Shown here piece by piece: positions 45,195-53,930 of a DNA stretch of 64,000 nt. The notes under the pieces are model-generated. The model was not told where the DNA came from, ran no database searches, and saw only the letters and a list, made by a program, of their open reading frames with translations. The stretch covers positions 34,107 through 98,106 of the forward strand of contig NZ_JWTB01000011.1 of NCBI RefSeq assembly GCF_000813845.1. Reading direction: 5' to 3'. This DNA comes from Pseudarthrobacter phenanthrenivorans (GTDB taxonomy: Bacteria > Actinomycetota > Actinomycetes > Actinomycetales > Micrococcaceae). Each line of letters begins with the position of its first letter. Within the stretch, counting starts at the first letter, position 1. A program made the position numbers and the translations under genes.

Positions 45195-46859
45195 CTAGTG
45201 CGCCGGGATCTGCATGTTGTCCTTGTCCTGCGGGGACGCCTTCTGGTCCGTCAGCTTCTTCCGTGGCAGGGCGAAACTGATCAGGAACGCCAGGCCGGTC
45301 AGCACCGCCGCCGTCAGCATCACCGCGTCGATGGAGCTGGCGAAACCTTCGGTGATGGGCCGGGTCAGGGTGCTGTTGGCGGTGTGCAGCCAGCTGGTGT
45401 CGTTGAGGGAATCGTTGGAGGCGCCGTTCTTGAAGAAGTCGTACAGCTTCGCGTTGGCGGGGTCTGCGGCGACCGCCGGGTCCTTCAGGACAGCGAGGTA
45501 GGCGGGGTCGGCTGTTGCTGTCTTCATGCCGTCGGCAATCTTGTCAGCGGCCAGGCTGAACAGCATGGAGATGAAGACGGCGGTTCCCACGGCACCGCCC
45601 ATGGAGCGGAAGAATGCGGCCGAGGAGGTTCCCACGCCCATGTCCCGCGGCGGCACCGAGGTCTGCATGGCCAGGGTGAGCGGCTGCATGCAGAAGCCCA
45701 GGCCAACACCAAAGAACACCGCAATCAGGCCCGGAACCCAGAGTGCCGTATCCACCTGGAGGGAAAAGCCCATGACCAGGGCGGCGGCGGTCAGGATGCC
45801 GGTCCCCATGATGGGGAAGATGCGGAACGTGCCGGAGGCCGAAATGGTGCGGCCGGCGGTGATGGACCCGAAGAGGATGCCCACGGTGAATGTGATCATC
45901 ATCAGGCCTGCCTCGGTGGGGGTGAGGCCCTTCACCAGCTGCAGGTACATGGGGAGCATGGCGATGGCACCGAACATGCCAATGCCGATGATGAAGTTCA
46001 GCAGCGAGGACAGTCCGAACGTGACGTTGTGGAAGAGCCGCAGCGGGATCAGGGCGTAGTCGCCGGCCCGCTTCTCCGCCAGCAGGAACCAGGCAATGCC
46101 CACCACGCCCAGGCCGTAGCAGAGGAAGGAGTTCGTTGAGGTCCAGCCCCAGCTGCGGCCCTGTTCAGCCACCAGGAGGAGCGGGACGATGGCCACGGTG
46201 ATGGCCGCGGCACCCCAGTAGTCGATCTTCTGCTTCAGGTGCTTGGCGGGCAGGTGCAGGAACAGGAACACCACTGTCAGGGCTGCCAGGCCGATGGGGA
46301 TGTTGATGAAGAAGACCCAGCGCCAGCCGTCAAAGCCCAGGATGTTTGCCGAACCTGCGAACGCGCCGCCCACCACCGGGCCCAGGACCGAGGAGATGCC
46401 GAAGACGGACATGAAGTAGCCCTGGAACTTGGCCCGGTCCTTCAGCGAGACGATGTCGCCGATGATGGTCAGCGCCAGGGCCAGCAGGCCGCCGGCACCC
46501 AGGCCCTGGATGCCGCGGGCAATGGCCAGTTCGGTCATGGAGTGCACCGATCCCGCGTAGAGCGAGCCCACCAGGAAGATGGCGATGGCGGCCAGGTACA
46601 GGGGGCGGCGGCCGAAGATGTCGCTCAGCTTGCCGTACAGCGGCGTGCTGACGGTGGAGGTGATCAGGTAGGCGGTGGTGGCCCACGCCTGCAGGGAGAG
46701 CCCATCCAGGTCGTTGGCGATGGTGTAGATGGAGGTCGAGACAATGGTCTGGTCAAGGGATGCCAGGAACATGCCCAGCATCAGGCCCACCATTACTGTG
46801 ACGATCTGGCGTTGCGTCAGGGTTTCGCCGACGCCGGACGCGGCAGTGGCTTTGGACAT
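45195..46859 (-). CDS. MFS exporter, DHA2 (EmrB/QacA) family
   Basis: 554 residues with fourteen predicted helices. First-helix motif LGMFLASLDQTIVSTSIYTIANDL and motif A GKLSDIFGRRPLYLAA are typical of DHA2 drug:H+ antiporters; a large loop of about 60 residues near the C-terminus (DPAYLAVLKDPAVAADPANAK in part) is common in the actinobacterial members. It probably exports hydrophobic toxic compounds. A 23-bp inverted repeat (46895-46917) upstream implies repression by a TetR/MarR protein, but no such gene is adjacent on its strand. Confidence 0.9.
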   Translation of the reverse strand: MSKATAASGVGETLTQRQIVTVMVGLMLGMFLASLDQTIVSTSIYTIANDLDGLSLQAWATTAYLITSTVSTPLYGKLSDIFGRRPLYLAAIAIFLVGSLYAGSVHSMTELAIARGIQGLGAGGLLALALTIIGDIVSLKDRAKFQGYFMSVFGISSVLGPVVGGAFAGSANILGFDGWRWVFFINIPIGLAALTVVFLFLHLPAKHLKQKIDYWGAAAITVAIVPLLLVAEQGRSWGWTSTNSFLCYGLGVVGIAWFLLAEKRAGDYALIPLRLFHNVTFGLSSLLNFIIGIGMFGAIAMLPMYLQLVKGLTPTEAGLMMITFTVGILFGSITAGRTISASGTFRIFPIMGTGILTAAALVMGFSLQVDTALWVPGLIAVFFGVGLGFCMQPLTLAMQTSVPPRDMGVGTSSAAFFRSMGGAVGTAVFISMLFSLAADKIADGMKTATADPAYLAVLKDPAVAADPANAKLYDFFKNGASNDSLNDTSWLHTANSTLTRPITEGFASSIDAVMLTAAVLTGLAFLISFALPRKKLTDQKASPQDKDNMQIPAH

Positions 46860-46894
46860 GGGTGCTCCAAGGGGAAGAAAAGGATATAAGCAGC

Positions 46895-46917
46895 GATAGT
46901 TGCTTTCAGTAACTATC
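46895..46917. promoter_or_regulatory. 23-bp inverted repeat before the DHA2 exporter
   Basis: GATAGTT-N9-AACTATC, perfect 7-base arms, 36 bases upstream of the ATG; a TATATC -10-like hexamer on the minus strand lies at about 46887-46882. The half-site TAGTT/AACTA is the same as in the repeat at 6451-6463, with a different spacing. Confidence 0.65.
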
Positions 46918-46985
46918 TTACCCGCACTTCTATTCCCCGCCCAGCAAAGTTTCCCGGCCCGGCAAAGTGTGCCCGCGGGCGTGCG

Positions 46986-47483
46986 CTACGGCTCCACGAG
47001 GATGCCGTCCGGATCGCACCAGACGGTGGCTCCTGGCCGGAACGTCACGCCGTCGATCACCACATCCACGTCAACTTCGCCCGCCCCGGCCTTCAGGCTC
47101 TTCTTCGGGTTGCTGCCCAGGGCTTTCACCCCGAGGTCCAGTCCGGCAATCGCCGCCCGGTCGCGGATGGCGCCGTTGATCACGACGCCGGCCCAGCCGT
47201 TCGTCACGGCACTTTCGGCGATCATGTCCCCCATCAAAGCGGTCCCCAGCGATCCGCCGCCGTCCACCACCAGGACCGCCCCGTTGCCCGGCGATCCTAG
47301 CGTGGCCTTGACCAGGGCATTGTCCTGGAAGCAGCGGATGGTCCGGACCGGTCCGCTGAAGTGGGAGCGTCCACCCAGGGACTGGAACTGCAGGGACACC
47401 GATGCCAGTTCGTCGCCGCGCTCATCGTAGAGATCGGCGGTGTTCACGGCCGGAGCGGATCCGTTTCCTGCTGGTGTTGCCAC
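46986..47483 (-). CDS. rraA: RraA-family protein (HMG/CHA aldolase or RNase E regulator-like)
   Basis: 165 residues from the GTG at 47483, chosen because AGGAG lies 8 bases before it. GDMIAESAVTNGWAGVVINGAIRD carries the conserved metal/pyruvate-binding Arg and Asp region of RraA proteins (in parts: GDMIAESAVTNGWAG, INGAIRD). E. coli RraA inhibits RNase E; many other members are 4-hydroxy-4-methyl-2-oxoglutarate aldolases. Both are possible. The length fits. It is divergent from the MFS gene at 47602. Confidence 0.88.
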   Translation of the reverse strand: MATPAGNGSAPAVNTADLYDERGDELASVSLQFQSLGGRSHFSGPVRTIRCFQDNALVKATLGSPGNGAVLVVDGGGSLGTALMGDMIAESAVTNGWAGVVINGAIRDRAAIAGLDLGVKALGSNPKKSLKAGAGEVDVDVVIDGVTFRPGATVWCDPDGILVEP

Positions 47484-47601
47484 GTGGCTCTCCTCGCATA
47501 GTGGTGGGTTATGCACATCCTGCGCCTGCCGCAGGGCGGCGCGTTACCGCCCACGATAGTCTGGTCCCACCGCCAACCGGCCGCACCAGGGGGAGCATGC
47601 C

Positions 47602-48885
47602 ATGAGTCTGTCCAGCACGCCTGCCCCGGACGGTGCGTCTGCAGGAGAGGGCACCACGCCAGCGCTCGCAGAGCCGGTGGAAAAGGTCACCGCCCGCTGG
47701 GTGACCGGGCTGGTGCTGGTCAACGTGGGTATCAACGCCGCATTCTTCGGCCCCATCAATGTCTTCATCGGCCAGCAGGCCATCAGCATCGACGCGCCCG
47801 CCAAGGAAGCCATCCTGTCCCTGGTCACGGCCTGCGGCGCGGCCGTGTCCCTGGTGGCCAACCCCCTCTTTGGCGCCCTGTCGGACCGGACCACGTCACG
47901 CTTCGGCCGGCGGGCGCCGTGGGTTCTGGCCGGGGCCGTCCTGGCCACCGCAGCGCTGGTGGCCATGTCCTTTTCGGCCGCCGTGGCACTGATGGTGCTC
48001 TTCTGGTGCCTGGTGCAGTTGGGCGCCAACGCCGCCTACGCTGCCATCACCGCGGCCGTCCCGGACCGGGTGCCCGTCATCCAGCGCGGGGGAGTGGGCG
48101 GGCTGGCCGCAATGGGCCAGACCCTCGGCATCCTCACCGGGGCGGTCTTCGGGGCCGTGGTCTCAGGAAACTTCATGGTGGGTTACTGGCTCTGCGCGGC
48201 CGCGCTGCTGCTGTCCGTGCTGCCGTACCTCTTCCACCCGAACGATCCCGCCCTGCCCAGGAATGAACTCGAGGCCTTCAGGCCGCGCACATTCATCCGC
48301 GGCTTCTACATCAGTCCCTTTATCTATCCCGACTTTGCCTGGGCGTGGCTTACCCGCCTCCTGGTCAACGTGGGCAACCAGCTCACCATCGTCTATCTGC
48401 TCTTCTTCCTGCGGGACATCATCCACCATGAGGATCCCGCCACCGGCGTGCTGGTCCTGACCGGGATCTACGCGGTCATGGTGATGGTCACCGCCGTGCT
48501 GGCCGGCCCCTGGAGCGACAGGGTGGGCCGGCGTAAGCCGTTCGTCATCGCTTCGTCCGCCACCATCGCCATGGCCGGGGCCATCATGGCGTTCTTTCCG
48601 GTGTGGCCGGGCGCGCTTGCAGGGGCTGCCGTGCTGGGAATCGGTTTCGGCGCCTACCTGGCCGTGGACTTTGCCCTGCTGACCCAGGTCCTGCCTTTCG
48701 CGGTCAACCGGGGCAAGGACATGGGGGTCATCAACGTGGCCAACTCGCTGCCGCAGGTGGTCGCTCCGGGACTGGCCCTGCTTGCCGTCACCCACGGGGG
48801 CGGTTACCGGACCCTGTTCCTCACGGCCGCCGTGATTGGCCTGCTCGGCGCCGTCTTCGTGGTGAAGATCAAGGGCGTTGACTGA
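47602..48885 (+). CDS. MFS transporter, sucrose/glycoside-type (SLC45/GPH-like)
   Basis: 427 residues, twelve helices. FGALSDRTTSRFGRRAPWVLAG and the second-half LAGPWSDRVGRRKPFVIAS show the twin motif A loops; the DRTTSRFGRRAPW form is typical of GPH/SLC45 sugar transporters. It probably imports a disaccharide or glycoside. GGGGGAG lies 6 bases before the ATG. No sugar hydrolase is adjacent, so the substrate is open. A TetR gene follows on the same strand after 132 bases. Confidence 0.85.
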   Translation: MSLSSTPAPDGASAGEGTTPALAEPVEKVTARWVTGLVLVNVGINAAFFGPINVFIGQQAISIDAPAKEAILSLVTACGAAVSLVANPLFGALSDRTTSRFGRRAPWVLAGAVLATAALVAMSFSAAVALMVLFWCLVQLGANAAYAAITAAVPDRVPVIQRGGVGGLAAMGQTLGILTGAVFGAVVSGNFMVGYWLCAAALLLSVLPYLFHPNDPALPRNELEAFRPRTFIRGFYISPFIYPDFAWAWLTRLLVNVGNQLTIVYLLFFLRDIIHHEDPATGVLVLTGIYAVMVMVTAVLAGPWSDRVGRRKPFVIASSATIAMAGAIMAFFPVWPGALAGAAVLGIGFGAYLAVDFALLTQVLPFAVNRGKDMGVINVANSLPQVVAPGLALLAVTHGGGYRTLFLTAAVIGLLGAVFVVKIKGVD

Positions 48886-49017
48886 CTCCGGGGGCGCCGG
48901 TTGGTAAGCCCGCTGACTAATTAGGGCACGTGCCTGTGCCGTATAGTTGAACCGGACTGCAGGGCGGTATGGAAATGGGGGCGCTCCTGGCCGCAGTTCC
49001 TCAAATCCAACCCCGGA

Positions 49018-49632
49018 ATGCTGATGCCCGAGACATTTTCAGACCATCCGCCCATGGCCGCCCGGCCTTCCGCTCCCCGCCAGCGCCTCCGCTATACGAG
49101 GATCCTCGATACCGCCGCCGGGTTTGCCCGCACCGGCCTTGATGCCGTGGAGCTCCCCCAGGTGGCAGAAAAAGCGGACGTTCCGCTCGGCACGCTCTAC
49201 CGCTACTTTCCGTCCCCCACCCACCTGATGCTCGCGCTCTACCGGCAGCAGTTGGACGAGTTGCGGGCAGGTGCCCGCGGCTCGTCTCCTCGCTTCCGGG
49301 GACGCGCCCTTTCCGGACTGCTTATGGAGATCTTCCACATGCGCGTCATGCAGCCGGCCGTGGAGCAGTGCCTGAGCCGCGGCGTATACCAGCCCGGAAA
49401 AGACACCACGGAACTTTTGCGGGAGATCGACGTGCTCAGCGAAAAGCTCGTGGCCGGCGCCTGCGGCGACGCCGTGGGGGCCCGTGTCCTCCTCCTCACG
49501 GTCACTGGTCTGGTCCAGTCCGTCAGGAACCGGCGCCTCTCCCTCTTCGAAGCCGAAGAGGACCTCAAAAAAGCCTGCGAACGGCTTTCCCCGGAAGCTG
49601 AAACGGGCTTCACAGTCGGCAGGACGGCGTAA
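49018..49632 (+). CDS. TetR-family regulator (KstR-like N-terminus)
   Basis: 204 residues. HTH with PRQRLRYTRILDTAAGFA and VAEKADVPLGTLYRYFPSPTHLMLALY, the form seen in KstR-type actinobacterial TetR proteins. ATGs at 49018, 49024 and 49054 are possible starts; the first is kept. TATAGT at 48941-48946 may be its -10, and CTAATTAG (48917-48924) is a small palindrome upstream. The target could be the preceding MFS gene, the malic enzyme behind it, or something distant. Confidence 0.85.
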   Translation: MLMPETFSDHPPMAARPSAPRQRLRYTRILDTAAGFARTGLDAVELPQVAEKADVPLGTLYRYFPSPTHLMLALYRQQLDELRAGARGSSPRFRGRALSGLLMEIFHMRVMQPAVEQCLSRGVYQPGKDTTELLREIDVLSEKLVAGACGDAVGARVLLLTVTGLVQSVRNRRLSLFEAEEDLKKACERLSPEAETGFTVGRTA

Positions 49633-49921
49633 CTGGCCTAGACCAATACGGCATTAAATACGCCATAATCCCGTGACGTGGATCACTAAAAGGCGTGATT
49701 AACCGTTTTGGCATGCCAAAATCGTGTCAAGGCCGGGCGCAGGGCACTTTCCGGGCTGCCTACCATGGGGGCACAGGAGCGGCAGGGCGGAAACATCCCC
49801 GGCGTTCCCGCGGACCCGCCACCCCTGGGTTTCCTGTCGCACTACCTTCCACGCCCGGGCCCGGCAGGGCCCCGGTTCCAGATGTGCCGTGTGCCCACGG
49901 CCAGCACCAGGAGACAACGAC
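49633..49921 (+). promoter_or_regulatory. Malic enzyme upstream region with CRP/GlxR-like site and 16-bp palindrome
   Basis: No gene in these 289 bases. GTGA-CGTGGA-TCAC (49673-49686) is a perfect core match to CRP/GlxR-type sites. TTTTGGCATGCCAAAA (49706-49721) is a perfect 16-bp palindrome 19 bases further on. TACGGCAT and TACGCCAT (49647 and 49659 region) form a near direct repeat. AGGAGA near 49909-49914 is the ribosome-binding site of the malic enzyme. Confidence 0.65.
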
Positions 49922-51121
49922 GTGTCCATTGACGCAATCACCGCCACCGACGATTCAGCAGCCACTGCCCTGACCGAAGACGAGATCTTCAGCGCCCACC
50001 AGGGCGGCAAGCTGTCCGTCACCAGCACTGTTCCGCTGTCCAACAAGCGGGACCTGTCCATCGCCTACACCCCGGGTGTCGCCGAGGTCAGCCGCGCCAT
50101 CCACGCCAAGCCCGAACTCGCCCGCACGCTGACCTGGGCCGAGCGCCTGGTGGTCGTTGTCAGCGACGGCACGGCCGTCCTGGGCCTGGGCAACATCGGT
50201 GCCAGCGCCTCGCTGCCGGTCATGGAGGGCAAGTCCGCCCTGTTCAAGACCTTTGGCGACCTTGACTCCATCCCGCTGGTCCTCAACACCACCGACGTGG
50301 ATGAGATCGTGGAAACGCTGGTCCGCCTGCGCCCCAGCTTCGGTGCCGTCAACCTTGAAGACATCTCGGCGCCGCGCTGCTTCGAGCTTGAGGAAAAGCT
50401 GATCGAAGCCCTCGACTGCCCGGTCATGCATGATGACCAGCACGGCACCGCCGTCGTTGCCCTTGCCGCGCTCACCAACGCAGCCAAGGTGACCGGCCGC
50501 GGCCTGGAAGGACTGAAGGTAGTGGTGTCCGGCGCCGGCGCGGCAGGAATCGCCGTCGCCGAAATCCTCCTCGCAGCCGGTATCACCGACGTGGTCCTGC
50601 TGGACTCCCGGGGCGTCATCAACAGCGCCCGGGAGGACCTGGCCGCCAGCCCCGGAAGCAAGAAGGCGGACATCGCCGGCCGCAGCAACCCCCGCGACAT
50701 CACCGGCGGCCCCGCCGAAGCCCTCGCCGGAGCCGACGTGTTCATCGGCGTCTCCTCCTCCAAGCTGGACGAGGCACACCTGGCCACCATGAACCAGGAC
50801 GCCATCGTCTTCGCCCTCTCCAACCCGGACCCCGAAGTCCTGCCCGAGGTGGCAGTGAAGTACGCCGCCGTGGTCGCCACCGGCCGCAGCGACTTCCCGA
50901 ACCAGATCAACAACGTCCTGGCCTTCCCAGGCATCTTCCGGGGCGCCCTCGACGCCGGTGCCCGCCGCATCACACCGGCCATGAAGCTGGCGGCGGCCCG
51001 TGCCATCGCCGAACTTGCTGCCGAGGACCTTTCCGCCGACTACATCGTGCCCAGCCCGCTGGACCCACGCGTCGCGCCCGCCGTCACCGCGGCGGTCGCC
51101 GCAGCGGTCGAAGCGGAGTAA
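49922..51121 (+). CDS. Malic enzyme (NAD(P)-dependent, short bacterial type)
   Basis: 399 residues from the GTG at 49922, set by AGGAGA 8 bases before it. Malic N-domain: YTPGVAEVSRAI, VSDGTAVLGLGNIGASASLPVMEGKSALFK (in parts), and the metal-binding region HDDQHGTAVV; NAD domain: VVSGAGAAGIAVAEILL. It decarboxylates L-malate to pyruvate with CO2, linking the TCA cycle to pyruvate. The upstream CRP/GlxR-like site and palindrome suggest carbon-source control. A TTAAG-type hairpin terminator follows. Confidence 0.93.
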   Translation: MSIDAITATDDSAATALTEDEIFSAHQGGKLSVTSTVPLSNKRDLSIAYTPGVAEVSRAIHAKPELARTLTWAERLVVVVSDGTAVLGLGNIGASASLPVMEGKSALFKTFGDLDSIPLVLNTTDVDEIVETLVRLRPSFGAVNLEDISAPRCFELEEKLIEALDCPVMHDDQHGTAVVALAALTNAAKVTGRGLEGLKVVVSGAGAAGIAVAEILLAAGITDVVLLDSRGVINSAREDLAASPGSKKADIAGRSNPRDITGGPAEALAGADVFIGVSSSKLDEAHLATMNQDAIVFALSNPDPEVLPEVAVKYAAVVATGRSDFPNQINNVLAFPGIFRGALDAGARRITPAMKLAAARAIAELAAEDLSADYIVPSPLDPRVAPAVTAAVAAAVEAE

Positions 51122-51152
51122 GGCCCTTTCCGGGGACCTGACCTCCGGAAAC

Positions 51153-51203
51153 CACGACGGCGGTACCTCCTTGCGCTCAAGGAGGCACCGCCGTCGTGCG
51201 TTA
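51153..51203 (+). terminator. Hairpin terminator of malic enzyme followed by TTAAG
   Basis: Stem of 12 + 8 base pairs with one A-C mismatch (51153-51173 with 51178-51198) and loop CGCT, 31 bases after the stop. CGTTAAG follows in place of a T-run. Confidence 0.8.
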
Positions 51204-51228
51204 AGCACCGGCCCCTAGACTGGGGTCC

Positions 51229-51732
51229 ATGAGCTCCGAGACCGTGGTGACCATCCTGTGCGGCCTGGCGATCCTGGTGGGGGTGGCGGGCACCATCATC
51301 CCCGTCCTGCCCGGCAGCGTCCTGATCGGCGTCAGTCTGCTGGCATGGGCCATCTGGGGCGGTGCCGGGACGGCGGGCTGGGTGGTGTTTGCGGTGGCCA
51401 TGATTTTCGTCGCCGCGGGAATGACGGCAGGTGCCGTCCTGACCGGCAGGAAACTCAAGCAGCACGCCATTCCCAGCCGCAGCATCGTGGTGGCGCTGAC
51501 CGCGGGCGTCGTGGGGATGTTCATCATCCCCGTGGTGGGGCTCTTCCTGGGCTTTGCTGCCGGCCTGCTGGCCAGCGAGTTCCTCCGCACGCGGAATCTT
51601 ACGACGGCGGCGAGGTCCAGCTGGGCCGCCCTGAAGGCCACCGGGGTGGGCATGCTCGCCGAATTCGGGCTGGCCTGCCTGGCCGCAAGCACCTGGGTGA
51701 TCGGCGTGTGGATAGCGGCCGCCAACGGGTGA
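51229..51732 (+). CDS. DUF456 membrane protein
   Basis: 167 residues. Four to five membrane helices with the DUF456 pattern: an early VGVAGTIIPVLPGSVLIG, a GRKLKQHAIPSRS cytoplasmic turn, and a Gly-rich GMFIIPVVGLFLGFAAGLLASE. Function unknown for the family. ATG at 51229 is 7 bases after TAGACT (51216-51221), so it is probably leaderless, and it is separated from the malic enzyme by a terminator. Confidence 0.85.
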   Translation: MSSETVVTILCGLAILVGVAGTIIPVLPGSVLIGVSLLAWAIWGGAGTAGWVVFAVAMIFVAAGMTAGAVLTGRKLKQHAIPSRSIVVALTAGVVGMFIIPVVGLFLGFAAGLLASEFLRTRNLTTAARSSWAALKATGVGMLAEFGLACLAASTWVIGVWIAAANG

Positions 51733-51772
51733 CGCCATTGCACCGGCACTGCGGCGCGGGTACAACCTAGGT

Positions 51773-52183
51773 ATGACCCAGCCAGCTTCAGCAAAAGGCC
51801 GTGCGTCGGCAGAGGATCTTGTCCACGCCTGGATGGAAAAGTACCAGGCGGCCTGGAACAGCAACGACGCCGATGACATCCGCGCCCTGTTCACCCCTGA
51901 CGCGGTCTACGAAACCCGTCCCCACGATCCGGAACCCTGGCGGGGCGACGAGGGGATCGTCGAAGGCTGGCTCTCCGCACGCGACGAGCCAGCCGACTGG
52001 ACATTCAGCTGGGAGCTGCTCGGATGCGACGGCAACACCGCTTTTGTCCAGGGCGTCACCGCCTACTCGGGCGGCCGCCCCACGTATGACAACCTGTGGG
52101 TCATCAGGTTTGACGGGTCCGGCCGGGCCGCCGCCTTTACCGAATGGTTCATGGCCAGGAAGCAGGACATTCCTCCCGGTTAG
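51773..52183 (+). CDS. SnoaL/NTF2-like protein
   Basis: 136 residues, a single cone-shaped NTF2-like domain: HAWMEKYQAAWNSNDADDIRALFTPDAVYETRP (in parts: YQAAWNSNDADDIRALFTPDA) and TYDNLWVIRFDGSGRAAAFTEWF are typical. Such proteins are small isomerases, hydrolases or ligand-binding proteins; nothing shows which. ATG 51773 follows TACAAC by 6 bases, so it is probably leaderless. It is followed after 9 bases by the helical-repeat gene. Confidence 0.8.
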   Translation: MTQPASAKGRASAEDLVHAWMEKYQAAWNSNDADDIRALFTPDAVYETRPHDPEPWRGDEGIVEGWLSARDEPADWTFSWELLGCDGNTAFVQGVTAYSGGRPTYDNLWVIRFDGSGRAAAFTEWFMARKQDIPPG

Positions 52184-52192
52184 CATTTAAGA

Positions 52193-53170
52193 ATGAGCGC
52201 CGGGGACACCGCACCGATCTACTGGGACAGCCGCGACCTCACGCCCTTCGGGCAGGCACAGCTGCGCACCCCGGTCCACGATCTTGCCGGGGGAGTGGGT
52301 GGCCTGCTGACCGGTGTGCTGGGCGGCCGCAACCCCGCCCTGCTGTCCATCGACGGCGAGGTGCCCCGGCTCAAGCGCCTGGTGCCCAGGCCCGCCAAAG
52401 CCGTCCACGAAGCGGTTTTCAGCAGCCGGGAACCGGAGCGCCTGATCACCCTGGCCCGCACCTATCCCGGGTGGGCCGGACTCTGCTACCTCATGGGCGG
52501 GCTCCTGGTCTACAAGCACGGCGGCTACCTGCGCGCGTCCGAACTCCTGCAGCGGGGTCTCAGCACCAGGAACGACGAGGAGGCCAACCGCTACTCGTCG
52601 GCCTACCTCACCCGGATTGTCACCCGGGTGGAACTGGCCGAGCGCGTGGAGATTCCCGTGCTCTTCAGCGAGGAGTCCGTGTTCCTGGCCCTGTCCCATG
52701 CGCTGCGCGAGACCGGCCGCACCGAAGCCGCCCTTGACGCCCTGACCGGACTGCCGCCGTCGCTCCCCATGGCCCTGGCCCGCTGCTCGCTGGCCCTCAC
52801 ACTTGGCCGCAGCCGCACCGTCATCGATTGGACGGAGGGGCTGCTGAACGCGGACGACCTTTCGGCCGCCCTGCTGCTGGTCCGCGCCCGTGCCCTGCGG
52901 CGGGAAGGCCGGCTGGACGCGGCCCACCAGGCGATCGCCGAGGTCCTGCGCCGCCGCAAGACCCACCTTGCGCTGCGGAACGATGCGCTGACGGACCGGG
53001 CGCTGCTCGTGCTCGAATCGGGCCGGCGCTCCTTGAATCCGCGCGACTGGGGACGCCGGCGCGGTGACCCTGAACCGCAGCGTGAGCTGGAAGCCCCGAT
53101 CCCCATCCGCAAGGACGAGGAAATGCGCCGGATCTGGGAGCAGGACTGGAAGGAACTCAGCGGGGACTAG
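52193..53170 (+). CDS. Helical-repeat (TPR-like) protein of unknown function
   Basis: 325 residues, soluble. From about residue 80 the sequence is a run of amphipathic helix pairs (GGYLRASELLQRGLSTRN, LSHALRETGRTEAALDALTGL, RARALRREGRLDAAHQAIAEVL) like tetratricopeptide repeats; the last 40 residues are charged. I do not know the family. TAGCAT (52181-52186), 6 bases before the ATG, gives a leaderless promoter that begins with the TAG stop codon of the preceding gene. It may be a scaffold for protein contacts. Confidence 0.65.
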   Translation: MSAGDTAPIYWDSRDLTPFGQAQLRTPVHDLAGGVGGLLTGVLGGRNPALLSIDGEVPRLKRLVPRPAKAVHEAVFSSREPERLITLARTYPGWAGLCYLMGGLLVYKHGGYLRASELLQRGLSTRNDEEANRYSSAYLTRIVTRVELAERVEIPVLFSEESVFLALSHALRETGRTEAALDALTGLPPSLPMALARCSLALTLGRSRTVIDWTEGLLNADDLSAALLLVRARALRREGRLDAAHQAIAEVLRRRKTHLALRNDALTDRALLVLESGRRSLNPRDWGRRRGDPEPQRELEAPIPIRKDEEMRRIWEQDWKELSGD

Positions 53171-53182
53171 GACCCTGTTTGC

Positions 53183-53824
53183 CTATGAGTGGCCGGACAG
53201 GAAGGGCAGCAGTTGCTCGCCGAGCAGCACAGTCCCCAGCGCAACCATGATGATGCCGCTGGCAAGCGTCACCGCCCGCGCCGCGCCGGGCCTGCTCTGC
53301 AGCAGGGTGCGGGACAGTATGGCCACCACCGTGTAGACCAGCCCGGCCAGCGCCACGAATGTCATGCCCAGCAGGCCGGACTGCACCGGCACCGGCAGGG
53401 CGGCGTCCGAGCTGACGAACTGCGGTATGAGGGCCACGTAGAAGAGCAGCCCCTTGGGGTTGATTCCGCTGGTGCCCATTCCCTGGAGGAAGGTGCGCAG
53501 CTGCGTCCCGGCGCCCCCGGAAGCGTCCGCGCTGAAGCTTGCGCCGCGCCAGGACCGCAGGGTTCCCACGCCAAGCCACAGCAGGTAGCCCGCGCCCGCC
53601 AGGGTTATCCAGCCCAGGACGCCGGGCATCCCGGCCAGCACGGCGGCCAGGCCGGCCACCAGCAGGACGGTGTGCAGGACGTAGCCGCCGCAGAGCCCGG
53701 CCACCGCCGGCACGAAACTGCGCTGCCGGAGTCCGGCCGCGATGGTGTACGCCCAGTCCACTCCCGGCGTGCAGGCCAAGGCTGCGGCCACCACCAGGAA
53801 GGCCAGGAACAGCTGCGGATTCAT
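53183..53824 (-). CDS. LysE/RhtB-family amino acid exporter
   Basis: 213 residues from ATG 53824, with AGGAG 7 bases before it. Six helices; LACTPGVDWAYTIAAGLRQ at the N-terminus and GMGTSGINPKGLLFYVALIPQFV are the family signatures. It exports an amino acid or related small molecule. Divergent from an Lrp/AsnC gene at 53931, a common exporter/sensor pair (as LysE with its regulator, or BrnFE with Lrp). It converges with the helical-repeat gene after 12 bases. Confidence 0.9.
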   Translation of the reverse strand: MNPQLFLAFLVVAAALACTPGVDWAYTIAAGLRQRSFVPAVAGLCGGYVLHTVLLVAGLAAVLAGMPGVLGWITLAGAGYLLWLGVGTLRSWRGASFSADASGGAGTQLRTFLQGMGTSGINPKGLLFYVALIPQFVSSDAALPVPVQSGLLGMTFVALAGLVYTVVAILSRTLLQSRPGAARAVTLASGIIMVALGTVLLGEQLLPFLSGHS

Positions 53825-53930
53825 CGGTTTCTCCTGTCGAACGTCTCTCAGGAGCAACCATAGGAAGAATCGCCCCAAAAGTGCTGTCCCCTTTTCGCGC
53901 GCCCCGCAGCAGAGGCAGTATGTTTATTGC

